A stretch of DNA of 64,000 bases from Anadara kagoshimensis (Eukaryota; Mollusca; Bivalvia; Arcoida; Arcidae): positions 32,359,905 through 32,423,904 of the forward strand of contig CM037870.1 in NCBI GenBank assembly GCA_021292105.1. The letters are read 5' to 3'. This document shows positions 34,293 to 46,567 of the stretch, piece by piece; within the stretch, counting starts at the first letter, position 1, and every line of letters begins with the position of its first letter. The translations under genes were made by a program, and so were the position numbers. A model generated the notes under the pieces. The model did no database searches. It was not told the origin of the DNA and worked only from the letters and a program-made list of their open reading frames with translations.

Positions 34293-36846
34293 ACATATAT
34301 GTATAATAACCAATGACCAAATCTAACATAAAATTGTATAAAAGCCTTACAATGTAAATGTTTTTCCTCAATATGAAGTCATGTTATATAACATTATATC
34401 TTTTTTCTTCACAAGGAACACTCTAGGGCAGACGGTGTCAATGGCTCATGGCATTTTATTCAACATCTTTTCTTTATGGATCAAGTGAAAACGACAACTT
34501 CACAGATCCTTGATAAAATGGAAAACATAAAACCGTCGTATCTTATAATGTACATAGTCGTTAAGTATCGATGTTATTTATCTTAAAATAATTGGAACCT
34601 ACTGTCTTGTCATTGTGCCGGTGACAGTAAAATTCTCAAAAAATATAAAATATTCGATAATCTTAAATAATTTTAAATCGTTCGTTTGTTGATTTTTTAT
34701 TATTTTCGTGGTAATTTTATGCATTATTTCAATAGAAATTCAAAATCAAAACATGACATTCTGACTATATGTCTTATTTCACGTACTGGTTTTGAATTTC
34801 TTGTGTAAAAATTTTTGCAACAAAAAGCATATTAACGCCGTTGTTTCGATCGCTGACACTGACGAAAAAGATGTTTTCTCTTGTTGCAGACCTCTATCGG
34901 GGGAGTTAGTACTCGGTATTATGGACTAAGAGGTCTACCATATTAATCCCTGCCAGTGCGGGCAGAGTATGAACAATGTTAGGATCGCAATTAGTGCGCA
35001 CTAGTGCAAAGCAGATAAGAAAACCTTTCACAAAACTAGTTCATTACAAGAACTTTTGTTTAGATTAACTGATTGGACAGGAGTGGCTGAAAATACCTGA
35101 TGTAAGGTAAATTAATGTTTTATTGCCATATGTATCGCTTAAAGTAAAGACTTTTTGGTTTAAATTCGTGAAAAATATCTTACAAAACTACAAAAAACGA
35201 GACATTCGCAAAGCCATTTCATTTTCAACATAATATCAAATTTTCAAAGCAATATCATTCTTACCTTAATAACGACTTGTAGCTATTCGTAAAACTTGTA
35301 GAAATATCTCCGAAAATTGTCCAAACTAATTAAGTAAAGAATTTCCTCGTTTGAAATAATCACTTTAAATACACCGATTAAGAAATTTTCATGAAAGTTT
35401 TTCTACAGTCTGAAAACACAACTTAAGTCTAATCCCTGCGACATTTTGTTGTAACAGTGGAATAAAAATCAAAACGTTTACATTTATATATAGAAGCCGG
35501 TACTAAATCATGTTCCATGCTAGCCAGACACATTATCACTGTATTACTACGTGAATATAGATACATTTCATCACAAAACAATACAGTTTGTTTTCTAGAT
35601 ATGACATTAGATCATGACTTACCTGTGTACGATATCTGTATATCTCTATCTCTTCTTCAACAGTTACAATTCCAGCTTATCAGACTCCTCAGAGGATTTT
35701 TTTGTAGTTAAATTACTAACACTACGTAAGAAGTAGTTATCCACAAAGCTGTACTGAGGATCAAAACATATTGCTTATAGTCAGAATATAAGAAACCTTG
35801 ACTGTATATTTCAAAAATAGGCATTGGCTTACAAATGACTTTGCAAAAAAAAAATAAAAATAAAAAAACCACTACACATCTACGCTGATTTGCTAAAATT
35901 AATAAACTAAAGCAACTGAAGAAGTCGTTTATCAATAAATACTGATCTATACCGAATCGTTTTCACATCCGTTCTTAATTGTCTTATACACGAATAATAT
36001 CAAATGTGACTACATTCAAACGTGTAGAATGTCCCACTGAGTTTTACTGTCTGGAATAAACAGATATAGTTTTAACAATTGTATACTCGTTGTAAATTGT
36101 GTTCTTCTGGAAAAGTTCAAAATCCCCTGTTCCAAACATCAATAGCACATGCTTATTCACGAATTGTTTTTCACACCCGTTCTAAATGGTGTTATACACG
36201 TAAAATATCAAAATACCTAGAATATTCCTTAAGGTTTTCCTGTCTACAATAAATAGATATAGTTTTACCAATTATACACTCGCTGTTCTTCACGAAAAGT
36301 CCTAAATCTAAATCCACAGTTCCAAACATCATCAATAGCACAGGCTTCTTAACTGCGTTGTACCAATTGTAATAGAAAGTAAAGAGTTTTAACAATCCTA
36401 TTAATTAAGATACAGAATGCTTATTCACACACGTTGTTACGATGCATTGATATTTTTAACACGAAAATTCATCAAATATTTCCACAATATTGCTTCCAAT
36501 ATTTTTTATTTTTTAATTTGATTATCTGTGATTATCCGTTTAATTTGTCGTTATAAAACTGATGTTTTTGACAGATTCTGTGTTTATTGGAGCATATTTC
36601 CTATTACTATTCATTACGAAGCAACAATGATTAATTATATAGTTTTAAAGCTTCTGTTCCTAATTTTTTATGGCTTATGTATTCTAATATATTTATTTTG
36701 AAAACATTCATCACGTTTCTACAACTGTATAATTGTATATACGCCTGACAATATAGAAAACATAATGCTATTTCTAGGACTCCGATTCATACTATTTACT
36801 CTTTAGTATGCTTCCTACTTGGATTCCACTTCAGTACAACGATATA

Positions 36847-37104
36847 TATAGGCAATCAACTTTGACTTGTCCGCTTGATCTTATATTAGGAACATTGATA
36901 TAGAAAGATCCACCTACGAATATTACATAGGTAGAGTTATGATTCAAGTTAATCCATACACAATACATATGTTTACTCTATGAAGTGTGTATATCTCATA
37001 ACGTACACTAAATAAACACCTGTGCTCCCTATCTATAGATATACGTGGTCCGCGATAAATATTTAAATGAAAGGTCAAGCGATCAAGTCATATTTGTTTG
37101 TCTA
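36847..37104. mobile_element. MITE, N family, copy N4 (unit 3)
   Basis: Left 'tataggcaatcaactttgac' and right 'tttaaatgaaaggtcaagcg' with 'gtttgtct'. Same site as N2 and N3. Longer in the middle, with no 56-bp palindrome. Confidence 0.8.
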
Positions 37105-37914
37105 AAGTAAATCATTACTTTTTACTCTTGAATGTGAATATGTAAACACGAATAGCTTAAACTAATGGATGAGGTGTAACGTGAGCTTGTTGTCATTATT
37201 TACAAAATTATAATATACATCTGCAATACATATAATACCTTGAACAAAGCTAAACAATATTTCAATCCATCATAATGCACAATAAGCTTTATCTGTTATA
37301 AGAATGAGAAGATTTATGCAATATATCAAATATGTAATTAAAAACAAGTGTTTTTCTGTTATTGACGTTTTTATACACGGGCAAAGTTTATTATTATACT
37401 AATAAATTTGGATATTCCTTCAACCACCTTTTCAAAAAACAAGTAATATTTATTTTTCTCACAAATGTCAATTATTTTGGGACATATTATCATTGTATTT
37501 TATGTTTGTACTATAACCTTTATGTAGATTGATGCAAATACAGTTATTATTATTTTTGGACATATATTCCCACGCTGTTTTTAGTTGATCGTAAAGTCTA
37601 TGTTTTATAATAGATACATATCTAAAATCATATGGGTCTTGGAATAAATGATTGGATTAGAAGAAGAAAAACTGTATAGTGACACAGATATACTAGTACT
37701 GGATATCTTATCATGGTACCGAGAGCTTACAATCAATACAAAACTGCCAACCAGCTTTGTAAAGAGGCTTAAGTATTCAAGCCTTTATTAGATAAAATGT
37801 TTTCCTCCCTTTTCCATTACGATCTCTAATTGCAATCGGTTTTGATGTCCTGGTAAAGGCATAGTTTTTATACATTGAAATTATTTAAACCGAAAATGAA
37901 TTTTGTGAAAACGA

Positions 37915-38045
37915 ATTCTGATGTATTCAAATGATTGTCAACAAAGTCAAAAGTATCCAAACGTTTGTCAATAAGTTTGATGTAGCCAAATGTTTGTCTA
38001 CAAAGTATGGTGTATTCAAATTGTTTGTCAACAAAGTGTGACACG
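37915..38045 (+). repeat. 30-bp minisatellite, unit 3, about 4-5 copies
   Basis: The same unit as in units 1 and 2, reduced to about four recognisable copies. Confidence 0.85.
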
Positions 38046-38212
38046 TGGTGTAGAACAAACTTTAAGAAGTCAAAGCGAGCCTATATCACTTCTTGGCGTA
38101 TTGGTAAACTTTGGTTCATGGAATGGATGTGTTACCTCGAACCTTTGACGTTATAATGTTATCATTTATGCACTTTCTGAACAAAGAATTAAAAATGGCG
38201 GTCATTGCGCTA

Positions 38213-38671
38213 CTGGTCAAGTCATTCTGTTTGTAACAGTGAATAACTCTTTTTTTTCTATGAAAAATCAAATAAACTTGAATAAAGATTGATATTTTGA
38301 CTTACTTGTACATAGTCATTACAGGAAATATGTATATGCATCCCTGATTAGCGTACAATATTTCTGCACGGAGTAAAACGTTCGAGCTTTGGGTATTTAA
38401 CATGTTGAAAAACCAGGCAAATAGAGGAACCTGTTGCGCATTTGAAGTAAAACGTCAACAAGAACGTCAAAAGCGGAGTAAACGTAGCTATTTTCGCCAT
38501 GTAAAATCTCCATAGCGCCATTTTTTTCTTTCTACGGAAATACGTTATGAAAATTGTGGATGCAACAGATTTTCAGTTACGATTTAGTACAATTAAACAC
38601 TATATAACAATATTAACTTTTATTTGATTTTCTATGAAAATAAATCGTAATTCACTGTCACAAACAGAAAG
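38213..38671. mobile_element. MITE, T family, copy 1 (long TIRs, eroded)
   Basis: About 460 bp. Left 'cattctgtttgtaacagtga' then 'aaaaatcaaataaacttgaa'; right 'tttatttgatt' then 'ttcactgtcacaaacagaaa'. The middle shares 'aacatgttgaaaaaccagg' with copy 2 at 57978-58454 (inverse there). Inserted within unit 3 just after the minisatellite. Confidence 0.7.
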
Positions 38672-39965
38672 TAATCATATCTTATCTCTTTATCAAAAGA
38701 CCTTTCTTTTACATTTTCATTATTACAGAAAATCGACGGGTTTTACACCAATGCACATTGGATTATTTGTAGCCTAGCGGCATGGCCTTGCCAGCATACC
38801 GTTCACCCTGGAATTATATAACAGGAACATTGTCAATATTTTACAATATCTTATCCAACGTGTCAACATCCTGTCATTCGCATAACAATTTGATGATGGA
38901 GTTAAACGGACAGTCTAGTCAGTAATGTGGTGTTTATTATACTTAATAGATCTCTAACCATTTTTTCTGTTTGTAACCAGAAAATTTGGTTGACACATCT
39001 TAAACGTGATTTATTTCTCTTTTTTTTTTTGGAAACAGACAGTTACATTTTGTTCATTGTCGTTTGAAACAAGCTGTATCTTTGTGGTTTTTCAAAATCC
39101 GTGATTTCAAATGTGATTTTTTTCAATATTGTTGGAAACAGGCTGTATGTCTGATTGTTTTTAGAAGTCTAAATATTGTTAAAAATTCAATGCATAACAA
39201 AAACATGTCAAAAATGGGAACAAAATGACCGCATGGGACATGGAGGTATAATTCAAATACAAAATGTTGAAATATACACCGAATGTGTATTTACATGCCA
39301 AAATATTAAGTATAATGTTTATGTAGCTTTGTATATAATTTCACTGATTTTTTTCATCTGGATTTGAGAATAGATACGTTTTTTTAAAATAATACTCATT
39401 AATTATATATACAACGCTGAATATTAAATAACTTTATTTCGAGAACTGACTTCACTGCTTTTATCAATTAAATATCCTCTTTTTTTCATTACTTACTCTG
39501 CATGTAATTAAGTTTTGACATGTTATTATTATTCTTATATAAAAGTATTTATTTTTGTTTTTGCTTTTACAGCCACACCATAAGACAAATAAAAACATCA
39601 ATCCCAAAACTTGAAACGTTGATTAATCTACAAGTGTAATTCAATTTAGCAAAACAGAAATCACAAACAGAATACGAATGTCTGTGATGAGACAAAGTTC
39701 TATCAACCATTCAGTAAGTTTCATACAATATTCACACATTCATTGTTTTGATTTGTATTCCCAAGCATATTGTGCCTTGTGATTAATAGATTTACGCTAT
39801 AACCAAGTTTGGTAAAACACAAATAGTGTAAAGTTGTAAAGTACACGAATACTAATACGGGACATCTTATTGAGGTACCCTAGGTTTACAATCAATCCTA
39901 AACCGCCAACCAGCTTTATCAAGAGGCTTAAGTGTTCAACTATCTTTATAAAGCTTTTACTCTAA

Positions 39966-40427
39966 GTGCAAATTATTTTAACGGTGCTTCTACTTGTTTT
40001 ACTGTCATATCACGAGATATATAGAGAGGGGAGTTTTAAATTCCATAGGGTGTTTATAGAAACACATAATTTTTAATATATTTTCAATGAGACCATGTTC
40101 TAAATGACAAGGTGTCATTAGTTGCAACCATACCCGGCATGTTGACTATAATAGTGATTTAAAAAAAGAGGTGCGTGATAGTGAGATCGAGAAAATACCG
40201 TATCCGCTTTTCTAAAATTATTTTGCATTGGTGAGAACTGGATTTCATGTATGTCAAATTATAATGACACTCTATATACATGGCAAACCAACAAAATGAT
40301 TAATAACAAATGAAAAACAAAACAATTACTGATTTGCAGTTGACTAAGTTGTATCCAGTTTATTGCAGAGAAACCCAGAAATCTCATTATTTTAGCATGT
40401 CGCAAACATGGATATGAAAGTCCTTTG
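39966..40427. other. No recognised feature
   Basis: Unique-looking AT-rich sequence after the end of unit 3 similarity. Confidence 0.5.
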
Positions 40428-40659
40428 TATAGACAACAACTTTGACCTGTCAGCTTGATCTTTCATTTAAATATTTATCATAGTATATCCATGTATAGGG
40501 AGTACAGGTGTTTATTTTGTATATATTATGAGATATACTCATCTCATAGAGTAAACCTGTGCACTGTGTATCTTAACACTACCCATTTATTGAGTGGAAC
40601 CTCCTATATCAATATTTCTTATGAACGTCAAACGGACAGTTCAATGTTGTTTACCTATA
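40428..40659. mobile_element. MITE, N family, copy N5
   Basis: Left 'tatagacaacaactttgacc' with 'cagcttgatctttcatttaa'; right 'gaacgtcaaacggacagttc' with 'ttgtttacctata'. Outside the large units. Confidence 0.85.
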
Positions 40660-40879
40660 TAAGTATACGTATTGATTACACATATTTATCACAATCAATA
40701 CCATGTCATTTACAAGACACAATTTATCGATGGGCAACAAATTACATTTTACACCTGTTGTTATCTGTTATAAACTAGAAGGTTTCTTATATTTCGTATT
40801 ATTCGTTTTTTTGGTAGTATTTATTATTTAAGTAGCATCTTAATAACATGATAGCACCTGCTTTGTTGTTATTAGTTTA

Positions 40880-42370
40880 AATACGAGATCTTAAACAAAA
40901 ACTAGTTGATACCTTGAATGTCTTATTAAGGAGCTTGGTTTAGATAGTATACCCTACATATACTAGAACTAATTTTACCAAACATAAAGTTCTCGAGTTC
41001 TCGAATCTTTCTGTATCAATCTAAAAGAGGAAGAACTTGACCTTCCTTACTTGTATTGTATTCCTAAATTCCATATAAATCCATACAAGGAAAGATATAC
41101 AGCAAATTCATCTTAATGTACTACTAAATCATTATCAGTAACTTTAACAAAAATTTTGACAGTTGTCAAAGATGGTCTTAAGTCTTTTTTTTCAGAAAAA
41201 GACTATTCAACATCTGGCATCAACCAAATATGGATTCTTAAAAATTCTAAAGAATTTCATAAACGCCTTGCTTCTAATATATATAGTTTTTCTTTTTATG
41301 TAAAAAGTATAAAACATTTGATTTTTCTACACTCTACACTACTATACCTCATTCTAAATTAAAAAACGTTTTAAACAAATGCTTCACTTGTCATTCTTTC
41401 ACAAAAACGGTAAGCCAGGATAAAAATATCCTGTGCTGAACAGGGATTCTGGGGTTTTTTGTCAAGCATCATACGGATTCCAAGGATTCCAAACAAAACA
41501 AAAATATACTGAAGATACCATCAACAAAATGCTTTTGATAGATAAGATATTTGTTTAGGTTGGTAATATAATTTTCTAGAAAACAATCTGTATACCAATG
41601 GGTACAAACTGTGCACCATTGTTTGCTGATGTGTTTCTTTATTCTTATGGAGCAGAATTTATGCAGAACCTTGTTAACTCTGGAGAGAAGAATGTCGCCA
41701 AATCATTCAACAAATAGATGACGTTCTGTCTCTTAACAATCCTAAAGTTGGCGACTTTTGAATGACATCTATCCTAGTGAGCTTCAGCTACATATTTAAA
41801 CTTATACAATAATTATGACGCCGACGAAAGGCTAAATTTGAAAATCTATGACAAATGTTATTACTTCAATGTTTCTAGTGTCGATTTCCCTTTTCTATGC
41901 AGCAACATACCTGCTTCTCCTGCTTATGGTTTATTTGTTCCTCAATAAGCTATGATCGATAGAGCTTGTTTCTACTACGGGTACTTTGTATAACAAAGCA
42001 AGCTGTTGCAAATAAATTGTTGACCCAGGGATATTGCAAGCCTTTGCTCATCACGACCCTTTAAAGGTTTTATGGTCGTCATCACAGTATTGTTGATAAG
42101 TTTTGTTTCTCTGCGTCTAGGATGATCCTGGATATATTTGACGTCCCATAGTTCCATGTTCCTTTCTCCCAATTTTGATTACACACGTGGCGGGTGTAGC
42201 TAGCTAAACAGGAGGTGCTTACCCTTCCGGATAACCCGGCCTCTCTCTCCTGGTGGAACTTTACGTGTCTAATCTAACTTGTCAGTTTCAAAGTTTTTAC
42301 TAAGCTTCTGGACTGTGATTTGCACACAAATTATTATGTCTGTTTTTTATTATATACAAAATGAATAAAC
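40880..42370 (+). pseudogene. Penelope-like retroelement, reverse transcriptase remnant with 3' tail
   Basis: Decayed 3' two-thirds of a Penelope-like RT. Recognisable motifs, in order: LPYLYCIPKFH at 41042-41074, SGINQIWILKNSKEF at about 41210-41255, IPMGTNCAP at 41592-41618 with FADVFLYSY after it, the catalytic box reduced to QIDD at 41711-41722 (family form YIDD), and FPFLCSNIPASPAY at about 41890-41930. These lie in different frames and are broken by stops, so the copy is dead. The C-terminus ends near 42150, followed by the 3' tail with 'cacgtggcgggtgtagctag' and the 'ggtgcttacccttccgg' hairpin region. No GIY-YIG endonuclease domain is visible; it may be lost or beyond recognition. Confidence 0.88.
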
Positions 42371-42845
42371 TGAAACTAGAACTGTCTCTTGAGAGGAGTC
42401 AAATACCACCGCCACAAACAACTAAAAAGGTTAAATGTTTTCCTGCAACCTTGACCTTTCCAATGTGACCTTTGAACCATGCAGATTATTCATGTGAAGA
42501 TTTTTTACAGTCGTCTACAGTTGAAGCAATTATGAGATATGGCCCGGACACGATATTACACGGACAGATCCAAACTAGTTCCCAGGAGAGGGGGTATAAA
42601 GATGAAATAAAGGCGTAAAACACAATATTAACACATATTGAGACTGATTATTAATCTACCGAATTTAACAAACTCTCGTTTTACGTCGTGGTACAAGTCA
42701 TAATAAAAGAATCCAGTTGTTGTTAAATCAATCTGGTTTGAATTTACAAAATGGCAAACATGTCCTTGTTTCGGTTTCACTAAGTTAAACAATTGGAACT
42801 ACGAAAATGTCATTTCATTTCGGAGTGTGACAAACAAGGATAATA

Positions 42846-43660
42846 TCAAATGATGTAATTTATCATAATCAATAATAAAATAGAGATCGAATACAGTAAC
42901 ACAATAACTGGACCCTCTTGACATTTAACATTTGGTGATACATTATTTGTAGTAAACAAGAACATTAATTGAGTTAGATAGATCAGGATGATGCCAGGAA
43001 TAACAAAGCCAATAAGCCACAACCAGGGAGTTTTAAGTACACGATCATCTAGATGTCTTCTGGTTAAATACTCGTCTCTGGAGAACATGTCATTTTCAAT
43101 TGTTATTGACCTATTTGTTGTTAGCAGATCTAGATACCAGACATGACTTGGGACAGGAATAATAATGATGATCTTACAGTCAAACCACTTTACTCCGGAA
43201 TTCTTCAGACAACGTTAACATTTCTTGCCTAAAAGAGTTGCGTTGAGTAATGATGTTTAACGTCCGAGTCATGGATATTTCACTTATATCGAAACGTCGC
43301 CAGCTATAGGCGAAATGCTGAAATTTTGCTTGTGCGTTGCGTTGATGGCACTATAAAGCAGGGTTCTTTACCATACCAAGCTCACCGTGACACGGGACCT
43401 CGTTTATATTAATTTCCCATCCGGAAGAACTTTTATTCGTAATGGCGAGTGCTTGGCGAAAGAACAGTCACTACCCACTTTCAAGTCTTGGGTCAGACCC
43501 GGTCGGGTTTCGAACCCACAACCTCCCACTTACGGAGCGAGCACTCTACCACTGAGCTACCGCAGTGGTTTGCCTAAACGGGTTTAGCAGCAATACCGTT
43601 GTCGTCGTTGTCGTCAATGTTCTTGATTTTGGTTTTAAACATCAATACAAATAAGTAATA
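42846..43660 (-). pseudogene. Multipass membrane protein 5' fragment (phospholipid-phosphatase-like?), best-preserved frame
   Basis: The frame is open on the minus strand from 43214 to 42846, about 122 codons. It shows a hydrophobic segment (KIIIIIPVPSHVWYL), a loop with FSRDEYLTRRHLDD, a second segment (WLWLIGFVIPGIILIYL) and a third (VIVLLYSISILLLIM). Order and loop fit the N-terminal third of phospholipid phosphatases (polar tail, TM1, F-x-x-DE loop, TM2, cytosolic loop, TM3), but the catalytic C1-C3 motifs would lie beyond this fragment. That assignment is inference. The upstream polar segment (TKIKNIDDNDDN, 43590-43640) is separated by a SINE, and a TAG lies between. The frame closes without a clear donor site. 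Confidence 0.45.
43235..43568 (-). mobile_element. tRNA-SINE, full length, with target-site duplication
   Basis: The head on the minus strand is 'ccactgcggtagctcagtgg', with A box and B box 'ggttcgaaac'-like (one change), then 'gacccaagacttgaaagtgg'. The 3' domain is 'cgcctatagctggcgacgtt' with 'tcgatataagtgaaatat', ending at 'ttaaacatcattactcaac'. Flanked by a 9-bp repeat, ttgcctaaa, at 43225-43233 and 43570-43578. Units 1 and 2 lack it. Confidence 0.92.
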
Positions 43661-44554
43661 CAAAAGTTTGAAAACAAATTAATGTTGCAGAGATGACTCG
43701 ACTCGTGTTTATATTGAGTAATGTTTTTGTAGTCACATAATGTACATCTTTGAAAAGTAGGGAACTGTGATAACTAAGTTCACCCATTTAGTTCGGGTTG
43801 AAATTCTTTCAAAAGCTATTCATTAGAAATACTTAAAACCACTGAATCCCGTTTTCAGTACCTATTGAATAACCATTAACGCCTCTTTTCTTAACATCTA
43901 ATGAATAAACCACAGTCGTTGTTAATATAGATGTTAACGTTTGGTGGAGTTTAACGTATATTGACCTAAATATTCTTTTGTAAAACCTAGAATTGATCAT
44001 TTGCAACATTTATGTTAGAATACATTATATTTAAGTTTTGAAACACCTTTTTGCTTAATTTTTTCCTGTCTGTAGCATTTTATTAAAGTTGTCTTGACTT
44101 CCTTCCAATATGTTTCGTCATCTACGATACTAATAAATCATTTTGCTGTATTTATGAATAACCGTTATACGTATGCCATGATCTAGTATGAAAATCAAAG
44201 ATGTCGTGACAGGTAAAATGGATTACAACATTGTATAACGATAATCCTCTTTTGTGTCTCAGCTTTGTTACTCTGATAAATAGGCTGTAATAAAAAAAAA
44301 ACCAAGCTCATTCACTTGGGATAATGAAGATATATGTAAGGAAACAGAACGACGTCATTTATTGAGCAACAAAAAGTATGACGTCAGATATCATAAGCGT
44401 AATTGATTTATTTACGACATTTTGCATGTCGGATATTGTGACAAATTTTTATCAACAGAATGATTTTTTTCGAAATGTGTATCTCGTGTTTATTTTTTAC
44501 ATCTTCCCCTCTCCTTACATATTAAATGAAACATCTTGTTATTAAGCATTTATA

Positions 44555-45929
44555 CAGTGCTTACGGCAGTAGCGGATCATAAGTGCAATATTCACTGCTC
44601 TCCGAGAAAAACATCGCTGCCGATTGTATTTTTTGGCACTATCAATTGACATTTCTCCACTCTTTCAGTTTATCATTAGATGATTAAAATCGTCCGACTA
44701 TAAGTATGAGCAATCCACGCGTTTTGTATCCCATGTATTTACGTCAGTAACGAATCAATTTGTGAGTAGCGGATCGCGCCACCTAGTGTCAAGAAAACGA
44801 TATACGATTAACTCAAAACATGATTATTTTGAGTTTCCATCATTCAATTGCAAAAAATACTAATCATAAAACAATATTAAAGAATTTTAATCGTTATAGC
44901 AACAAATGTCATGATTAAAATAAATAACAAAAAAATTATCGCAATGTTCCTAATAAATTAAGTCAATCAACATTGTCTTAAATACAGAATTATAAAAGCA
45001 GTAAATGGCGAAGGAAATAAAATAAAATAATTGTACCTTATTTTACCTTATTAGTTATAAATATTATGACATACTCTTGTCCATGAAGATTTTATTTTGA
45101 CAAGAACAGTATATCAATACAATGATACTTATTGGTATTGTACATTGTACATCATAGGTCAAAAAATGTTACCAGACAAAAATATAGAACGGAATAAAAC
45201 TTTAATTGTCTTAAACACAAAATATAGGGTTGGATATTAATGTATTTATTCAATATATTCTAATCTCATACAGATTATCCTTCAAGCATGACAATTATGG
45301 CTTCTTTAAAAATGCCCATTGATCTGGTCTTATCATAAGTGGCATGGCATGACAATGCCCACATTTTTCTCATGGGATACTGGCCATGGATGGAAGCTAG
45401 GCACTGGTTCTCCAATAGCCTTTGCATAACTGAACCCACCAGGATCTATCATTTTTCTGAAAGCTCCAGACAGCCCCATGGGTACATGCCATATTTTTCT
45501 TAGCCCTTCGAGAGGTCCCCTGTAGACAGCAGCTGATCCGTTATTGCCGTAATTGCACCCTGCATAAACTGGTTTATTTTTTATTGTCATTAACTGTAAA
45601 GCTCAATAAAGGTTTATGTCGTGAAAGAAGACATGTTAACGAGTGTAAAGAGCTATTGTAATCATTTCAAATTACCTTTGAAAGTATTGAACACGTTGGT
45701 CAAATCGAAAGTTAGGTTTTGGAAATCACATCCATGTCGCTGAGACGCTTGTGACATTCGCATTAAAAAGCCGAGAATTTAAAAATAGGACGTTTATCAA
45801 CAAAAATAAAACGTAGAATTAAGTAAAATACCAGCTTTACAGAAATATATCCGAGTTTTATTGGTCTCTCGTAATATGGAAAAAATTAACTTTATTCTAA
45901 AAAGAGATCCGCTACTGCCGTAAGCACTG
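44555..45929. mobile_element. Tc1/mariner-type non-autonomous element carrying a host-like exon
   Basis: A perfect 24-bp inverted repeat: it starts CAGTGCTTACGG and ends in the exact inverse, with TA at 44553-44554 and 45930-45931. The TIR's inner bases 'agtagcggatc' recur at about 44767-44777, a subterminal copy. The 1375-bp interior has no transposase but contains a minus-strand exon-like frame (45333-45559). The TA target and CAGT ends fit Tc1/mariner; the absence of transposase makes it non-autonomous. Confidence 0.85.
45333..45559 (-). CDS. Putative captured terminal exon, unknown protein
   Basis: About 75 codons ending in TGA. The sequence has a composition unlike the surrounding DNA: more G+C, ordinary codon variety, and many Gly, Pro, Trp and His (for example GPLEGLRKIWHVPMGLSGAF, DPGGFSYAKAIGEPVPSF, HPWPVSHEKNVGIVMPCHL). 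A splice-acceptor-like 'gtttatgcag' lies just upstream (AG at 45561-45560). An AATAAA ('ttgaataaatac' on the minus strand, about 45250) lies about 85 bases after the stop, as in a last exon. I do not recognise the protein. It lies wholly between the TIRs of the 44555-45929 element, so the likeliest reading is a host exon captured by a transposon, or an element inserted around a real last exon. No upstream exon was found in the window. Confidence 0.55.
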
Positions 45930-46050
45930 TACCGACATGTCATTTTTCTATATATAGTCTTAACATTACTGTCCTCTAAGTATATTACTTTTTTAGTATT
46001 ATACAGATGAAAATATAAGCGGGATAGAAGGAGAAGTTTGTTCGTATTGT

Positions 46051-46272
46051 TTAGGTAAACAACATTGACCTGTCCGTTTGACCTTTCATTAGGAATATTT
46101 ATATCGGGGAGGTTTCACACAATACATGGGTTGTGTTAGGATTCGCAGGCATGCGATTAGTGTTTGCGGTATTACGTAGATGCATGCATGATCCCTATAC
46201 GTAAAATGCAATCGCAAATAGTAAATATTTCAATGAAAGGTCAAGCGGACAGTTCAATGTTGTTTGCCAGTA
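46051..46272. mobile_element. MITE, N family, copy N6
   Basis: Left 'aggtaaacaacattgacctg' with 'tccgtttgacctttcattag'; right 'caatgaaaggtcaagcggac' with 'aatgttgtttgcc'. About 222 bp. Confidence 0.88.
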
Positions 46273-46374
46273 TTGTTATATATTACAACTAACATGAATA
46301 CTAACCTTGTCTATTTATTGTATCAGTTTCATTTTCCCATGAAGGTAAAATTAAAAATAAAAACACTATTCAAT

Positions 46375-46560
46375 GTTCAAATCACAATTAAAAAAAACAC
46401 AAAGTAAAAACTTTGCCAAATATGTTAAACTAGAGCTTCAACCAGGGAAGTGAGACCGGATGCTCCTGAAGGGTAAGCACCTATTGCTTAGCTAATTACA
46501 TCCGTCACGTGTAAAAAGCGAAAATGAGAGTGAAAAGAAAATAGACCTATGTGACGTTAT
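46375..46560 (-). mobile_element. Penelope-like element, 3' tail fragment
   Basis: Minus-strand 'cacgtgacggatgtaattag', 'aggtgcttacccttcaggag' and 'ccggtctcacttccctggtt', then 'aaagtttttactttgtg'. Same tail as 42185-42360. Confidence 0.72.
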
Positions 46561-46567
46561 ATATCTT

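Larger units (their letters stand above)
33947..39965 (+). repeat. Large repeated unit 3 (about 6 kb, 3'-truncated)
   Basis: Third direct copy. It carries the conserved block (34365-34630), N MITE (36847-37104), a contracted minisatellite (37915-38045) and a T-family MITE (38213-38671). Similarity ends near 39960, so the membrane-protein part is absent. Confidence 0.8.
42720..44525 (-). repeat. Inverted partial copy of the large unit (unit 4)
   Basis: Reverse complement of the 3' part of units 1 and 2 (about 23390-24925 and 32290-33840). It includes the 'cctattcaggagtaacaaag' region (as 'ctgtaataaa' at 44284), the membrane-protein frame (42846-43214) and 'gtttgtc...ccttgtttgtca'. A SINE is inserted at 43235-43568. 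Confidence 0.8.

Noticed and set aside
41156-41362. 68-codon frame as a separate gene
   Set aside because: It is one broken frame of the Penelope-like reverse transcriptase remnant (contains the INQIWILKNSKEF motif).
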